A stretch of DNA of 64,000 nt from Chersky-840 sp035604715 (GCA_963731665.1 CAVSWP010000006.1:1-64000), one strand, 5' to 3'. Positions 1 to 8,012 are shown, numbered from the stretch's first letter. The notes: generated from the letters alone by a model not told the origin. Numbers and translations: made by a program.

Positions 1-72
1 AGCCCCAACGGGATTCGAACCCGTGTCTCCACCTTGAGAGGGTGGTGTCCTTGGCCACTAGACGATGGGGCC
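1..72 (-). tRNA. tRNA-Glu (anticodon CTC)
   Basis: Read on the minus strand this folds as a cloverleaf. The acceptor arm is GGCCCCA/TGGGGCT, the T-loop is GGTTCGAATCC, and the anticodon loop CTCTCAA sits on a CCACC/GGTGG stem, giving anticodon CTC for GAG codons. The gene runs off the left edge of the window, so the discriminator base and 3' end are not visible. It lies about 1 kb from the glutamyl-tRNA synthetase gene. Confidence 0.95.
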
Positions 73-248
73 GGGAACCCTTTCGGGCCGAGTCAGACTA
101 TCTGATCGCTCGAGACGCCCGACTCGCCCGCGCTCCGGGGCCGGCACGGACGCGAGGCCGCACTCAATGCGACGGCCATGCTTCGGTGCGCGCGTCGAGC
201 GGCAGAGCGGACCCGAGCCCCACCGTGGCGGGGCTCGGGGAGGAAATT

Positions 249-323
249 TGGCTCGGGGGGGAGGACTCGAACCCCCAATAACAGGGCCAGAACCTGCCGT
301 GTTGCCGATTACACCACCCCCGA
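249..323 (-). tRNA. tRNA-Gln (anticodon CTG), CCA encoded
   Basis: On the minus strand the acceptor arm is TCGGGGG/CCCCCGA, the T arm carries GGTTCGAGTCC, and the anticodon loop TTCTGGC gives CTG, reading CAG (Gln). The discriminator is G and the CCA end is encoded in the DNA (positions 251 to 249). Only about 175 bases without a gene separate it from tRNA-Glu, so the two may share a transcript. Confidence 0.95.
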
Positions 324-340
324 ATGGGTGACCTCGCAGG

Positions 341-982
341 CTAGCCGAGCCGGTGCAGACGCGAGTACCCCACCACTCGCCCCAGGCCCACCCCCAAGGT
401 CTCCTTGGCGTAGTAAGGAATGGCGGCCCATCCTCTGATGGGGGAATGGCTGGCAGGGACGGGCCACGCCTGGAGCCCCAGGTTGGAGGCGATGGCGAGA
501 CAGCGGTCCTCGTGAAAGCCGTCGGTGACGATGAGGATCTTGGTGAGCCCCCTCTGTTGGAGGGCCGTGGCCGCCAGCGAGAGGTTGGTCCACGAGTCGT
601 CGCCACCGACCTCGACGATGTGGGCGGATGGCACGCCGTGGGCGACGAGCCATACCTCCGAGGCCTGCGCCTCGGTGTACTTGTCGCCCGGCTTCCTCGA
701 TCCCGTGACCACCACCGTGCCGGCCAGTTGCCGGTGCCACAGGCCGCTGGCGTCTTGGAGCCGCGCCACCAGGTCGGGCGACGGCACCCCGTTGTACTGG
801 GCGGCCCCCATGACCACGATGGCCTGCGCGGGACGGGCGTCGTGGTGGCGCGACGTCAGGTACACCTGCACCCCGGTGACGACCAGGTATCCCCCGAAGA
901 GCAGGACGAGCAACGCCATGCGTTGCAGGACCCACCGCATGGCGCGCGCTCCTCGCACCATGACGTCTCCCAGCACTGCCAC
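341..982 (-). CDS. YdcF/SanA-like (DUF218) membrane-anchored protein
   Basis: A 213-residue protein. An N-terminal hydrophobic helix at about residues 20-42 would anchor it in the membrane. It is followed by a DUF218 Rossmann-like domain: AIVVMGAAQYNG near residue 54, VVVTGSRKPGDKYTEA near 90 and ILIVTDGFHEDR near 150 match the family's conserved blocks (GA...NG, TGG/S...EA, T..FH..R). Family members are linked to envelope functions such as barrier maintenance or polysaccharide processing, but their chemistry is poorly defined. A start at the internal methionine (MVRGARAM) is also possible. It is separated from gltX by 48 bases and has the same orientation. Confidence 0.85.
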   Translation of the reverse strand: MAVLGDVMVRGARAMRWVLQRMALLVLLFGGYLVVTGVQVYLTSRHHDARPAQAIVVMGAAQYNGVPSPDLVARLQDASGLWHRQLAGTVVVTGSRKPGDKYTEAQASEVWLVAHGVPSAHIVEVGGDDSWTNLSLAATALQQRGLTKILIVTDGFHEDRCLAIASNLGLQAWPVPASHSPIRGWAAIPYYAKETLGVGLGRVVGYSRLHRLG

Positions 983-1030
983 TCGTCCCGTCCCCCGATC
1001 CCAGCGATCCGGCGCCTGCCGGACCGCGGC

Positions 1031-2488
1031 TCAGCCTGTGGCGTCTCCGAGACGGGCCCGGGCGACGCGCAGTCGGTCCCGTACAGCCTCGCGCCCGAGC
1101 ACCTCCAGGGACTGGAATAGGGGCGGGCCCACCCGCCGGCCGGTGACGGCCACCCTGATCGGCGCCTGGGCCTTGTTGAGCTTGCGGCCCAGGGCCTCGG
1201 CCAGCGCCTGGGTGGCGCTGTGTAGGGCATCGACGGTCCACTCGCACTCCCCGTAGGCGGCCAGGGCGGCGTCGAGCACGGCCGGGGCCGAGGGGTCGGC
1301 CGCCACGGCGGCCCACGACGCGTCCTCCATGACGGGCTGATCGAGAAAGAGGAAGTCCACCATGGCGGGCACCTCACCGAGGACCACGACGCGTTCTTGG
1401 ACCAGCGGCGCCATGGTGCGGAACACGGCGGCGTCGAAACGCTCGGGCGGCCAGGGGGCGCGCGGCGCCGAGGTCCACGGCCGGGCCGCCTCGACGAAGT
1501 CGTCGACGGGCATGGCCCGGAGGTACTCCTTGTTCATCCAGTCGAGCTTCTGGAGGTCGAAGAACGCCGGCGCGTGGTTCACGTCGGACAGCTCGAAGGA
1601 CTCCACCATCTCCGCCACGCCCAGGATCTCGCCGCCGTCGGGGGGGCTCCATCCGAGCAGGGCGAGGTAGTTGCGCATGGCCTCGGCCAGGTACCCCCGC
1701 TCCTGGTAGGACTCGACGGCCACGTCGTCGCGCCGCTTGGAGAGCTTCTGGCGACGCTCGTTGACCAGCAGGGGCAGGTGGGCGAACCCGGGCAACGCCG
1801 CGTCGTCGCCCTCCAGCGCCGACCACAAGAGCAGGCCCTTGGGCGTCGAGGGCAGGAGGTCCTCGCCCCGGATGACGTGGGTGATGGCCATGGCGATGTC
1901 GTCGACCACGTTGGCCAGGATGAACAGGGGCGCCCCCGAGGACTTGACCACCACGAAGTCCTCGATGCTGTCATGGGCGAAGGTGACGTCGCCCCGGATG
2001 AGGTCGTGGACCACGGTGACGCCGTCGTCGGGGACCCGGAACCGCAGCGCGTGCCCGGCGCGCCCCAGCCCCCGGTCGCGACAGAAGCCGTCGTAGCCCG
2101 GGGCGGTGCCGGCCTTGGTGCGGGCGTCGATCTCGTCCCGGGTGCATGCGCAGGCGTAGAGGGCACCGGCGTCCCACAGGCGGTCAATGGCCCGGAGATG
2201 GGCGTCAGAGCGCGCCGACTGACGGAAGGGCCCTTCGTCGGGCTCCATGCCCAGCCACGACAGCGAGGACACGATGCCCTCGACCCATTCCTCGCGGTTG
2301 CGCTCGGTGTCGGTGTCTTCGATGCGCAGGATGAAGGTGCCCCCGGTGTGGCGGGCGAAGAGCCAGTTGAACAGGGCCGTCCGGGCGCTGCCGATGTGGA
2401 GGAACCCGGTGGGCGAGGGAGCGAAACGGACCCGCGTCCCCACGCCGGGGGCGGTGGCCGCAGCGGCCCCGCCGGTGCCGTCGGCCAC
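1031..2488 (-). CDS. gltX: Glutamyl-tRNA synthetase (class I)
   Basis: Charges tRNA-Glu with glutamate in the cytoplasm. About 485 residues, the normal length for bacterial GluRS. The class I signatures are present: RFAPSPTGFLHIGSARTA near the N-terminus (HIGH-type motif HIGS) and KLSKRRDDVAVESY (KMSKS-type motif) near residue 245. The frame stays open further upstream, but that part overlaps the ferredoxin gene. I chose the GTG at 2488, which lies just after the ferredoxin stop; a GTG at 2443 directly before the RFAPSPTG block is the alternative. Most actinobacteria lack GlnRS and use a non-discriminating GluRS plus GatCAB, so this enzyme probably also charges tRNA-Gln; that is inference. 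Confidence 0.97.
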   Translation of the reverse strand: MADGTGGAAAATAPGVGTRVRFAPSPTGFLHIGSARTALFNWLFARHTGGTFILRIEDTDTERNREEWVEGIVSSLSWLGMEPDEGPFRQSARSDAHLRAIDRLWDAGALYACACTRDEIDARTKAGTAPGYDGFCRDRGLGRAGHALRFRVPDDGVTVVHDLIRGDVTFAHDSIEDFVVVKSSGAPLFILANVVDDIAMAITHVIRGEDLLPSTPKGLLLWSALEGDDAALPGFAHLPLLVNERRQKLSKRRDDVAVESYQERGYLAEAMRNYLALLGWSPPDGGEILGVAEMVESFELSDVNHAPAFFDLQKLDWMNKEYLRAMPVDDFVEAARPWTSAPRAPWPPERFDAAVFRTMAPLVQERVVVLGEVPAMVDFLFLDQPVMEDASWAAVAADPSAPAVLDAALAAYGECEWTVDALHSATQALAEALGRKLNKAQAPIRVAVTGRRVGPPLFQSLEVLGREAVRDRLRVARARLGDATG

Positions 2489-2493
2489 AGGCG

Positions 2494-2691
2494 CTACTCG
2501 TCCTCGACGAGCGTGATGGCCCCCGTGGGGCAGTTGTTGGCGGCCATGCGCACCTTGTCGTGGAGCTCGGAGCCGGGGTTCTCGTCCAGGACGTAGAGAA
2601 AGCCGTCGTCGCGCACCTCGAACACCTCGGGGGCGATCCCCATGCACACGGCGTTGGACGCACACACGTCGTAGTCCACGACGATCTTCAT
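2494..2691 (-). CDS. [3Fe-4S]-type ferredoxin
   Basis: A 65-residue soluble electron carrier beginning MKIVVDYDVC. The cluster motif is C-A-S-N-A-V-C followed about 35 residues later by NCPTGAI. This is the CxxXxxC...CP arrangement of actinobacterial [3Fe-4S] ferredoxins in which the second cysteine of a 4Fe cluster is replaced, here by Asn. Such ferredoxins usually feed electrons to cytochromes P450 or oxygenases. The start has a good ribosome binding site (CGGAGG, 9 bases upstream). It lies between the thiolase/DUF35 operon (65-base gap) and gltX (5-base gap), so it may be the last catabolic gene of that operon. Its redox partner is not adjacent; the window's only P450 is at 50.6 kb. Confidence 0.92.
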   Translation of the reverse strand: MKIVVDYDVCASNAVCMGIAPEVFEVRDDGFLYVLDENPGSELHDKVRMAANNCPTGAITLVEDE

Positions 2692-2755
2692 GGGTGCCAC
2701 CTCCGTCTCGACCCGGTCCGAAGTGTAGTGGTGGGCCTCATGGCCTCCGGGCTGC

Positions 2756-3922
2756 TCAGGGCTTGTCGGTGCCGAGCACCCACATGGCGAAGAACTGCGA
2801 GCCGCCCCCATAGGCATGTCCCAGGGCCCGCCGCACGTTGTCGACCTGGTGCTCGCCGGCCTGGCCCCGCACCTGCATGGCGACCTCGAGGAACCGGAGC
2901 ATGCCCGAGGCCCCGATGGGGTTCGACGACAGGACGCCCCCCGAACAGTTCCAGGGGATGTCGCCCCCGTCGAGGGCGGTGGCCCCGGCGTCGGTGAGCT
3001 TCCACCCGTCGCCCTCGGGACAGAACCCCAGGCTCTCGAGCCACATGGGCTCGAACCACGAGAAGGGCACGTAGACCTCGGCCACGTCGATCTCGCGCCG
3101 GGGCTCGGTGATGCCCGCCTGGCGGTAGACGTCCTCGGCGCAGTCCCGGCTGGCCCGGGGGTTCACCTGATCTCGCCCGGCGAACATGGTGGGCTCCGAG
3201 CGCATGGCCATGCCGTGGATCCACGCCGGCGGTCGGCCCGAGCCCGCCCCGTCGGCCACGCGCTCCGAGGCCAGCACCATGGCCGCCGCGCCGTCGGAGG
3301 ACGGGCACGTCTCGAGGTAGCGGACGGGGTCCCACAACATGATCGAGTCCTTCACCATGTCGAAGGAGATGTCCTCGATGTGGAGATGGGCATAGGGGTT
3401 CTTGAGCGCCTGGAGGCGGTCTTTCACGGCCACCAGGATCCCGATGTGGTCGGGGGCGCCCGAGCGGCGCATGTAGGCACGGATGATGGGCGCGAAGAAC
3501 CCCCCGGCCCCGGCCAGCAGGGGCGCCGAGAAGGGTTGGGGCACCGACAGGGCCCACATGGCGTCGGAGTCCGACTGCTTCTCGAAGGCCACGGTGAGCA
3601 CCCGCTCGTGGCGGCCCGAGGCCACCAGGTGGGCGGCCACGATGGCCGTCGACCCCCCCACCGAGCCCGCCGTGTGCACCCGCAGCATGGGCTTGCCCAC
3701 CGCCCCCAGGGCGGGGGCCAGGTACAGCTCGGGCATCATGACGCCCTCGAACATGTCGGGGGCCTTGCCGATGACCACGGCGTCGATGTCACCCCAGTCC
3801 ATGCCGGCGTCCTCGAGGGCGCGCGCCGCCGCCTCGCGCACGAGACCGGCGATCGAGACGTCGTCACGCTTGGCCGCGTGCTTGGTCTGGCCCACACCGA
3901 TCACCGCGCAGCGCTCGGCCAT
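2756..3922 (-). CDS. Thiolase-fold lipid-transfer protein (Ltp/SCP-x thiolase type), probable aldolase subunit
   Basis: A 388-residue thiolase-superfamily protein starting MAERCAVIGVGQT. The fold blocks are visible (ETCPSSDGAAAMVLAS near residue 215, EVYVPFSWFEPMWLESLGF near 285, NCSGGVLSSNPIGASGM near 330). The position of the nucleophilic cysteine of true thiolases instead reads HTAGSVGGS, so ordinary thiolysis is unlikely. Related Ltp proteins of actinobacterial sterol catabolism pair with DUF35 proteins and act as retro-aldolases on 3-hydroxy side-chain CoA thioesters. Its ATG overlaps the stop of the upstream paralogue by one base, and two DUF35 genes precede that, which fits an Ltp-DUF35 complex. 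Exact substrate is unknown; the layout recalls the Rv3521-ltp4-ltp3 region of M. tuberculosis. Confidence 0.85.
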   Translation of the reverse strand: MAERCAVIGVGQTKHAAKRDDVSIAGLVREAAARALEDAGMDWGDIDAVVIGKAPDMFEGVMMPELYLAPALGAVGKPMLRVHTAGSVGGSTAIVAAHLVASGRHERVLTVAFEKQSDSDAMWALSVPQPFSAPLLAGAGGFFAPIIRAYMRRSGAPDHIGILVAVKDRLQALKNPYAHLHIEDISFDMVKDSIMLWDPVRYLETCPSSDGAAAMVLASERVADGAGSGRPPAWIHGMAMRSEPTMFAGRDQVNPRASRDCAEDVYRQAGITEPRREIDVAEVYVPFSWFEPMWLESLGFCPEGDGWKLTDAGATALDGGDIPWNCSGGVLSSNPIGASGMLRFLEVAMQVRGQAGEHQVDNVRRALGHAYGGGSQFFAMWVLGTDKP

Positions 3923-5046
3923 CAGGCCCCCTCTCGGCCCGGGGGCTCGGCGGACAGGGCACACACCAAGTTCTGCTGGAGACAGGGCCCCGACGTGGCA
4001 TGGGCCAGGGCGCTCTGCGCGCTGCCGTCCATGATGCGGGCGGCGGCCTCCCCGATGCGGATGAGCCCGGCCACCATGACGGCGTTGGCGGCCAGGGCCC
4101 CACCCGAGGGGTTGACGGCCACGGTGTCGGCCAGGCCCATGGCGTCGCGCAGGATGAGCTCCTGGTGGGCGAAGGGGGCGTGCAGCTCGGCCACGTCCAC
4201 GGTGACGGTTTCGTCGCCGCCGGGCCCCGACAGCCCCGCACCCTGGGTCGCCCGGTGCGTCGAGGGCGAGGTCACCAGGTCGCGCGCCCCGAGGGCGTGG
4301 GTCTCGATGCGGTGGTCCATGCCGGTGATCCAGGCCGGGCGCTCGCACAGGGCCCGGGCCCGGTCTTCGGCCGCCAGGACGATGGCGGCCACGCCGTCGG
4401 TGATGGGCGGCAGGGCGTGGCGCCGCAGGGGGGCCACCACGTAGTCGTCGGCCAGGAGGTCGTCGGGGGACTGGTCCTTGGCCACCTGGGCGTTGGGGTT
4501 GCCCAGCGCGTCGCGCCGGCTGCGGGCGGCCACCGCCGCGAAGTCCCGCTCGGTGGCCTTGCCGGCGTCGATCAGCGCCCGGGCCTGCAAGGCGGCCAGG
4601 GCCACCGGGTCGGGCCACAGGGGGGCCATGTAATAGGGGTCGAGCTGCAGGGCCAGGATTCGACCCAGCTGGCTGGGGGAGGACCGCCCGAAGCTGTAGA
4701 CGAGGGCGGTGTCGATCTCGCCCTCTTGCAGCAGCGTCCACGCCTCGTACAGGGCCCAGGCGCCGTCCATCTCGACGTGGCTCTCGCGCATGGGGGGCCA
4801 CACCCCCACGGCGTCGAGGGCCATGACGAAGCTGAAGGGGGCACCCACCAGGTAGTCGGTGCTGCCCGAGCACACGAAGCCCATGTCGCTCTTGGTGACG
4901 CCGATGTTGGCGAACACCTCGGTCACCACCGGCATGAGCATCTCGACCTCGTTGCGGTGGTCCTCGCGCCGCACCGAGGGCGACTGGGCGAACGACACCA
5001 CCCCCACGGGGCGCACGGGCCGGCCGGTCGGGGCCGAAGTGGTCAC
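3922..5046 (-). CDS. Second thiolase-fold lipid-transfer protein, probable aldolase subunit
   Basis: A 374-residue divergent thiolase-like protein. The GTG start at 5046 overlaps the DUF35 stop by four bases (GTGA), so translation is probably coupled. Conserved blocks include GFVCSGSTDYLVG near residue 55, LPPITDGVAAIVLAAED near 225, ELHAPFAHQELIL near 295 and NPSGGALAANAVMVAG near 320. The usual active-site cysteine region reads ESHVEMDGAWALYEAW with no cysteine, as in its neighbour. Two dissimilar degenerate thiolases next to each other suggest a heteromeric enzyme, or two enzymes sharing the two DUF35 partners. The role in sterol-type side-chain cleavage is inferred from family and context. 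Confidence 0.82.
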   Translation of the reverse strand: MTTSAPTGRPVRPVGVVSFAQSPSVRREDHRNEVEMLMPVVTEVFANIGVTKSDMGFVCSGSTDYLVGAPFSFVMALDAVGVWPPMRESHVEMDGAWALYEAWTLLQEGEIDTALVYSFGRSSPSQLGRILALQLDPYYMAPLWPDPVALAALQARALIDAGKATERDFAAVAARSRRDALGNPNAQVAKDQSPDDLLADDYVVAPLRRHALPPITDGVAAIVLAAEDRARALCERPAWITGMDHRIETHALGARDLVTSPSTHRATQGAGLSGPGGDETVTVDVAELHAPFAHQELILRDAMGLADTVAVNPSGGALAANAVMVAGLIRIGEAAARIMDGSAQSALAHATSGPCLQQNLVCALSAEPPGREGA

Positions 5047-5570
5047 AGGTATTCCCGGAAGGACTCGTAGGGGGCGTCGGGCTCGCCGTTGGGCCGGAAG
5101 TACTTGACCGAGGCGGCGGTGAGGCCGAGCTGGTCCTTGTCCACCCACACCGCTTCCACCCGCAGGCCCATGCGGACGTCGGCGGAGGGCATCTCCTGGA
5201 TCAGCCCCATGAAGGCGATGTTGGCGCCGTCGAGGAGGATCTGCGCGCAGATGTAGGGGATCTCGATCGACTGGCCCTGGAAGGGCACGTTGACGACGCA
5301 GTAGGTGGTGACGGTGCCGGTGTTGCCCAGCTCGACGCGGTCGGTGGTGGCGACCCCGTCGGTGGGGCACGACCCACGCGGCGGGACGTAGACCTGGTGA
5401 CAGGCCGGGCAGCGCTGGCCCAGGAACTTGCCCTCGGCCATGCCCCGCAGGTAGCGGGACTGGGCCAGCCCGGCGGTGTACTGGTACTCGACCCGGATCG
5501 GGGTGGCCAGCGTGGTGACGGGGCCCTCGCCCGTCCCCGCCCCGTCGGTGAGGGTGCCCTCGTCGCTCAC
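5043..5570 (-). CDS. DUF35 (OB-fold, Zn-ribbon) acyl-CoA-associated protein
   Basis: A 175-residue DUF35 protein: a rubredoxin-like zinc ribbon followed by an OB fold. The ribbon is seen at about residues 50-70 as RCPACHQVYVPPRGSCPTDG; three cysteines are present and the expected fourth position is Asp. The OB fold follows (TVTTYCVVNVPFQGQSIEIP). Members such as the DUF35 part of ChsH2 bind the thiolase-like Ltp2 and are needed for its aldolase activity. It overlaps both neighbours by four bases (GTGA), making the operon translationally coupled. The long open frame upstream of the GTG at 5570 is the shadow of the next gene. Confidence 0.88.
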   Translation of the reverse strand: MSDEGTLTDGAGTGEGPVTTLATPIRVEYQYTAGLAQSRYLRGMAEGKFLGQRCPACHQVYVPPRGSCPTDGVATTDRVELGNTGTVTTYCVVNVPFQGQSIEIPYICAQILLDGANIAFMGLIQEMPSADVRMGLRVEAVWVDKDQLGLTAASVKYFRPNGEPDAPYESFREYL

Positions 5571-6034
5571 GAGGCGCTCGCCTCGGGGACGAAGCACTCG
5601 ATGTCGTGCATGGTGCCGTGCCGCTCCCCCGCCGGGCGCCAGCGCGCCGTGACCCGCATGCCGCTGGCCATGGCGTCGGGGGTGCCGGCGTCCACCGCGT
5701 GCAGCATGGCGGTGTCGGCCCCGTCGAGGTGCACGAGCGCCCAGGCGAAGGGGCGGTCGAGGGGCTGGTCGGCCTTGGGCTGCGCCGCCCACGACCACGT
5801 GGTGACCACGCCCGACTGGCCCACCTCGACCAACTCGCCCACGTCGGCTCCGGTAAGGGGGTCGTACTCCGTGGGGGGCACCACGACGGTGGCGGTGCCG
5901 TCGGCGGCCCGGGAGCTCGCCCCCAGGATGCGCCCGTCGCGCAGGCCGGTGAGAAAGGCGCCGATGACGGGGCCCACCGAGCGCACGTAGGTGTACTCCA
6001 GGACGTGGGGGGCCCTCAGGATCTCGTCGGCCAT
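5567..6034 (-). CDS. DUF35-like OB-fold protein lacking the zinc-ribbon cysteines
   Basis: A 155-residue paralogue of the following DUF35 protein. It starts at the ATG at 6034 (MADEILRAP), with a GAGGG-type ribosome binding site just upstream. The N-terminal helix and linker are kept (LTGLRDGRILGASSRAADG), but no cysteine occurs where the zinc ribbon should be; the only cysteine is near the C-terminus (DIECFVPEA). The OB-fold half is recognisable (SGVVTTWSWAAQP, PFAWALVHLDGADTAMLHAVD). It is the first gene of the operon, 39 bases downstream of a KstR-type box. It probably pairs with one of the two thiolase-like proteins; a structural or substrate-channelling role is inference. Confidence 0.85.
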   Translation of the reverse strand: MADEILRAPHVLEYTYVRSVGPVIGAFLTGLRDGRILGASSRAADGTATVVVPPTEYDPLTGADVGELVEVGQSGVVTTWSWAAQPKADQPLDRPFAWALVHLDGADTAMLHAVDAGTPDAMASGMRVTARWRPAGERHGTMHDIECFVPEASAS

Positions 6035-6072
6035 CACCACCCTCCCCTCGGTCGGAGCACGACCGCGCAAAC

Positions 6073-6086
6073 TAGAACACATTGCA
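6073..6086. promoter_or_regulatory. Putative KstR-type operator before the DUF35/thiolase operon
   Basis: The sequence TAGAACACATTGCA matches the mycobacterial KstR motif TnnAACnnGTTnnA at every fixed position but one (ATT instead of GTT). It lies 39 bases upstream of the first gene of the operon, where a repressor would block transcription. A better-matching box precedes the KstR-like gene nearby, which supports a shared regulator. Binding is inferred from the motif only. Confidence 0.55.
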
Positions 6087-6146
6087 GTTCCGTGCCAGCC
6101 GAGGCCCCGGGGCCCGGGCGGCGCCGGCGGAGCGGGCGCGACGGCC

Positions 6147-7229
6147 CTAGAAGGTCAGGATCTGGCGGATGATCTCGCCCTTCTTCATGGCCTCGAAGGC
6201 GTCCTGGGCCTTGGACAGGTCCATGCGCGACGAGATCATGCCCTCGAGGTCGAGACGGCCCGCCTTCCACAGGCGGATGAGCCGGCCGAACTCGCTGCGC
6301 ACGTCGGCCGAGCCGTAGTACGAGCCCAGCAGTTTCTTCTCCATGAAGAACAGCTCGAAGCAGTTGAACTCGACGTTTTTCTCGGCGCTGCCCGCACCCA
6401 CGATCACCGCCGTGCCGCCCCGGCGCACGGCGTCGTAGGCGGCCCGGATGGTCTGGGGCAGGCCGATGCACTCGATGGCGTAGTCGAACCCGCCGGCCGC
6501 GCCGTTGATCTCGGCGTTGGCCGCGCTCAGATCGTCGGGCTTTACACCGTGCGTCGCCCCGAAACCCAAAGCGGTCTTCAACTTGGAGTCGACCATGTCG
6601 ACGGCCACGATCTCCGCCGCCCCGGCGATGCGCGCCCCCTGAATGGCGGCGATGCCGACGCCGCCGGCACCGAAGACCACCACGCTCGATCCCGGCTTCA
6701 CCTTGGCAGTGTTGAGCGCGGCGCCCACACCTGTCGTCACGCCACAGCCGATGAGCGCCCCGATCTCATAGGGCACGTCGTTGGGGATCTTCACCACGCC
6801 TTGCTGGGGGAGCACCATCTCCTCGGCGAAGGTCCCCGTCCCCGCGAAGCCGAAGACGGGCTCGCCTCCGCGCGAGAACTTGGCGGCGCCGGCGATGTTG
6901 AAGAAGATGTCCACGCACAGGTTGGCCTCGCCGCGCAGACAGGCCCGGCACTTCCCGCACGGGGGGGTCCAGGCCACGATCACGTGGTCGCCCACGGCCA
7001 CCTGGTCCACACCCGGGCCCACCTCGATGATCTCGCCGGCGCCCTCGTGGCCCAGGACGGCCGGGGCCGGCTGGGGCAGGGTCCCATTCATGGCGGACAG
7101 GTCGGAGTGGCACACCCCGGCGGCGTGGAGCTTGAGGCGGACCTCGCCCGGACCCGGATCGGCGACCTCGACGTCGTCGTAGATGTCGACGAACTCCTTG
7201 CCCACCTCGTTGAAAATTGCTGCGCGCAT
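6147..7229 (-). CDS. Zinc-dependent alcohol dehydrogenase (MDR superfamily)
   Basis: A 360-residue medium-chain dehydrogenase that oxidises an alcohol or reduces an aldehyde with NAD(P). Catalytic zinc ligands are visible as GVCHSD near residue 38, GHEGAGEI near 60 and the IGCGVTTG block near 165. The structural zinc loop is CGKCRACLRGEANLC at about 90-105. The nucleotide-binding motif is VVVFGAGGVGIAAIQGA near 185. The ATG at 7229 is preceded by GGGAG. It sits between the DUF35/thiolase operon and the KstR-like gene, all on the minus strand, so a role on sterol-derived alcohols is possible but unproven. Confidence 0.92.
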   Translation of the reverse strand: MRAAIFNEVGKEFVDIYDDVEVADPGPGEVRLKLHAAGVCHSDLSAMNGTLPQPAPAVLGHEGAGEIIEVGPGVDQVAVGDHVIVAWTPPCGKCRACLRGEANLCVDIFFNIAGAAKFSRGGEPVFGFAGTGTFAEEMVLPQQGVVKIPNDVPYEIGALIGCGVTTGVGAALNTAKVKPGSSVVVFGAGGVGIAAIQGARIAGAAEIVAVDMVDSKLKTALGFGATHGVKPDDLSAANAEINGAAGGFDYAIECIGLPQTIRAAYDAVRRGGTAVIVGAGSAEKNVEFNCFELFFMEKKLLGSYYGSADVRSEFGRLIRLWKAGRLDLEGMISSRMDLSKAQDAFEAMKKGEIIRQILTF

Positions 7230-7247
7230 CCGAGCTCCCTCCCTGGG

Positions 7248-7282
7248 TGTCGACCGTGCCTGAATGACGTCGACCCTGCCTG
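7248..7282. repeat. Direct repeat before the alcohol dehydrogenase gene
   Basis: GTCGACCGTGCCTG at 7249-7262 is repeated as GTCGACCCTGCCTG at 7269-7282, with one mismatch. The copies are 20 bases apart, two helical turns, so both would face the same side of the DNA. The pair lies 20-53 bases upstream of the dehydrogenase start and could be an activator or repressor site. Confidence 0.4.
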
Positions 7283-7365
7283 CGCATTCGACCATGCGCC
7301 GCTGGGGGCCGCAACACCTGGGCCGCCCAGCCTGGTGACCGACCGGCCGCCCCTCGTCCGACGCG

Positions 7366-7989
7366 CTACGCCCCGGGGCCGGTCGGCGTGGTCAGGCCGT
7401 TGGGGAGCAGGAGGCGAACGGCCACCGCCAGCTCGTCGCGCACGCGGTTCATGTCGCTCCAGCCGTTCACCCAGCCCACCAGCGACGAGTACCACACGTG
7501 CCCGATGATACGGGTGCGCTCGGCGTGGTCGGGAGGCTGGGGCTCGCCGATGGCCCTGATGATGATGCCGTCCATGACGGCCCCCATCTGCTGCTGGCAC
7601 TCGATGGCGGCCAGGTCCGGTGACGCCAGGGAGGCGAAGACCGCCGCCACCAGCCGGGGCTGGCGGCCCATGGCGCGCAGGGCCCGCTCGAGGACGTCAA
7701 GGACCCGCTCCGAGGCGACCGACCCCCGGGCCGGGACCTGGGCCAGGCGGGCGTCGAGCTGCTCCACCCAGAACACCAGGGCGGCGGCCAGGAGGTGGTC
7801 CTTGGAGGAGAAATAGCGGTACACGGTGCCCATGGCGACGTGCGCCCGGGCGGCCACGTCGCGCATCTGGACGGACTCGTAGCCCCCCTCCAGCCCGAGC
7901 TCCATGGCCGCGTCGATGACCCGCTGACGCCGCGCCTCCTGAGCACGAGTCAGAGACCGGGGGAGCACCCGTTGCTGCACGGTGGTCAC
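7366..7989 (-). CDS. kstR: TetR-family repressor, KstR-like
   Basis: A 207-residue TetR regulator. The N-terminal helix-turn-helix (about residues 20-65) reads RRQRVIDAAMELG...GGYESVQMRDVAARAHVAMGTVYRYFSSKDHLL. It closely follows M. tuberculosis KstR (GGYEAVQMRAVADRADVAVGTLYRYFPSK as I recall it). The C-terminal part (GHVWYSSLVGWVNGW, ELAVAVRLLL) also resembles KstR. KstR represses sterol-uptake and side-chain genes and is released by 3-oxo-sterol CoA thioesters. A KstR-type box lies 24 bases upstream of its start, suggesting autoregulation, and a second precedes the nearby DUF35/thiolase operon. Assignment as KstR rests on remembered similarity plus these boxes. Confidence 0.8.
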   Translation of the reverse strand: MTTVQQRVLPRSLTRAQEARRQRVIDAAMELGLEGGYESVQMRDVAARAHVAMGTVYRYFSSKDHLLAAALVFWVEQLDARLAQVPARGSVASERVLDVLERALRAMGRQPRLVAAVFASLASPDLAAIECQQQMGAVMDGIIIRAIGEPQPPDHAERTRIIGHVWYSSLVGWVNGWSDMNRVRDELAVAVRLLLPNGLTTPTGPGA

Positions 7990-8012
7990 GCTACTCCCCG
8001 TCCTGCCTGGAA

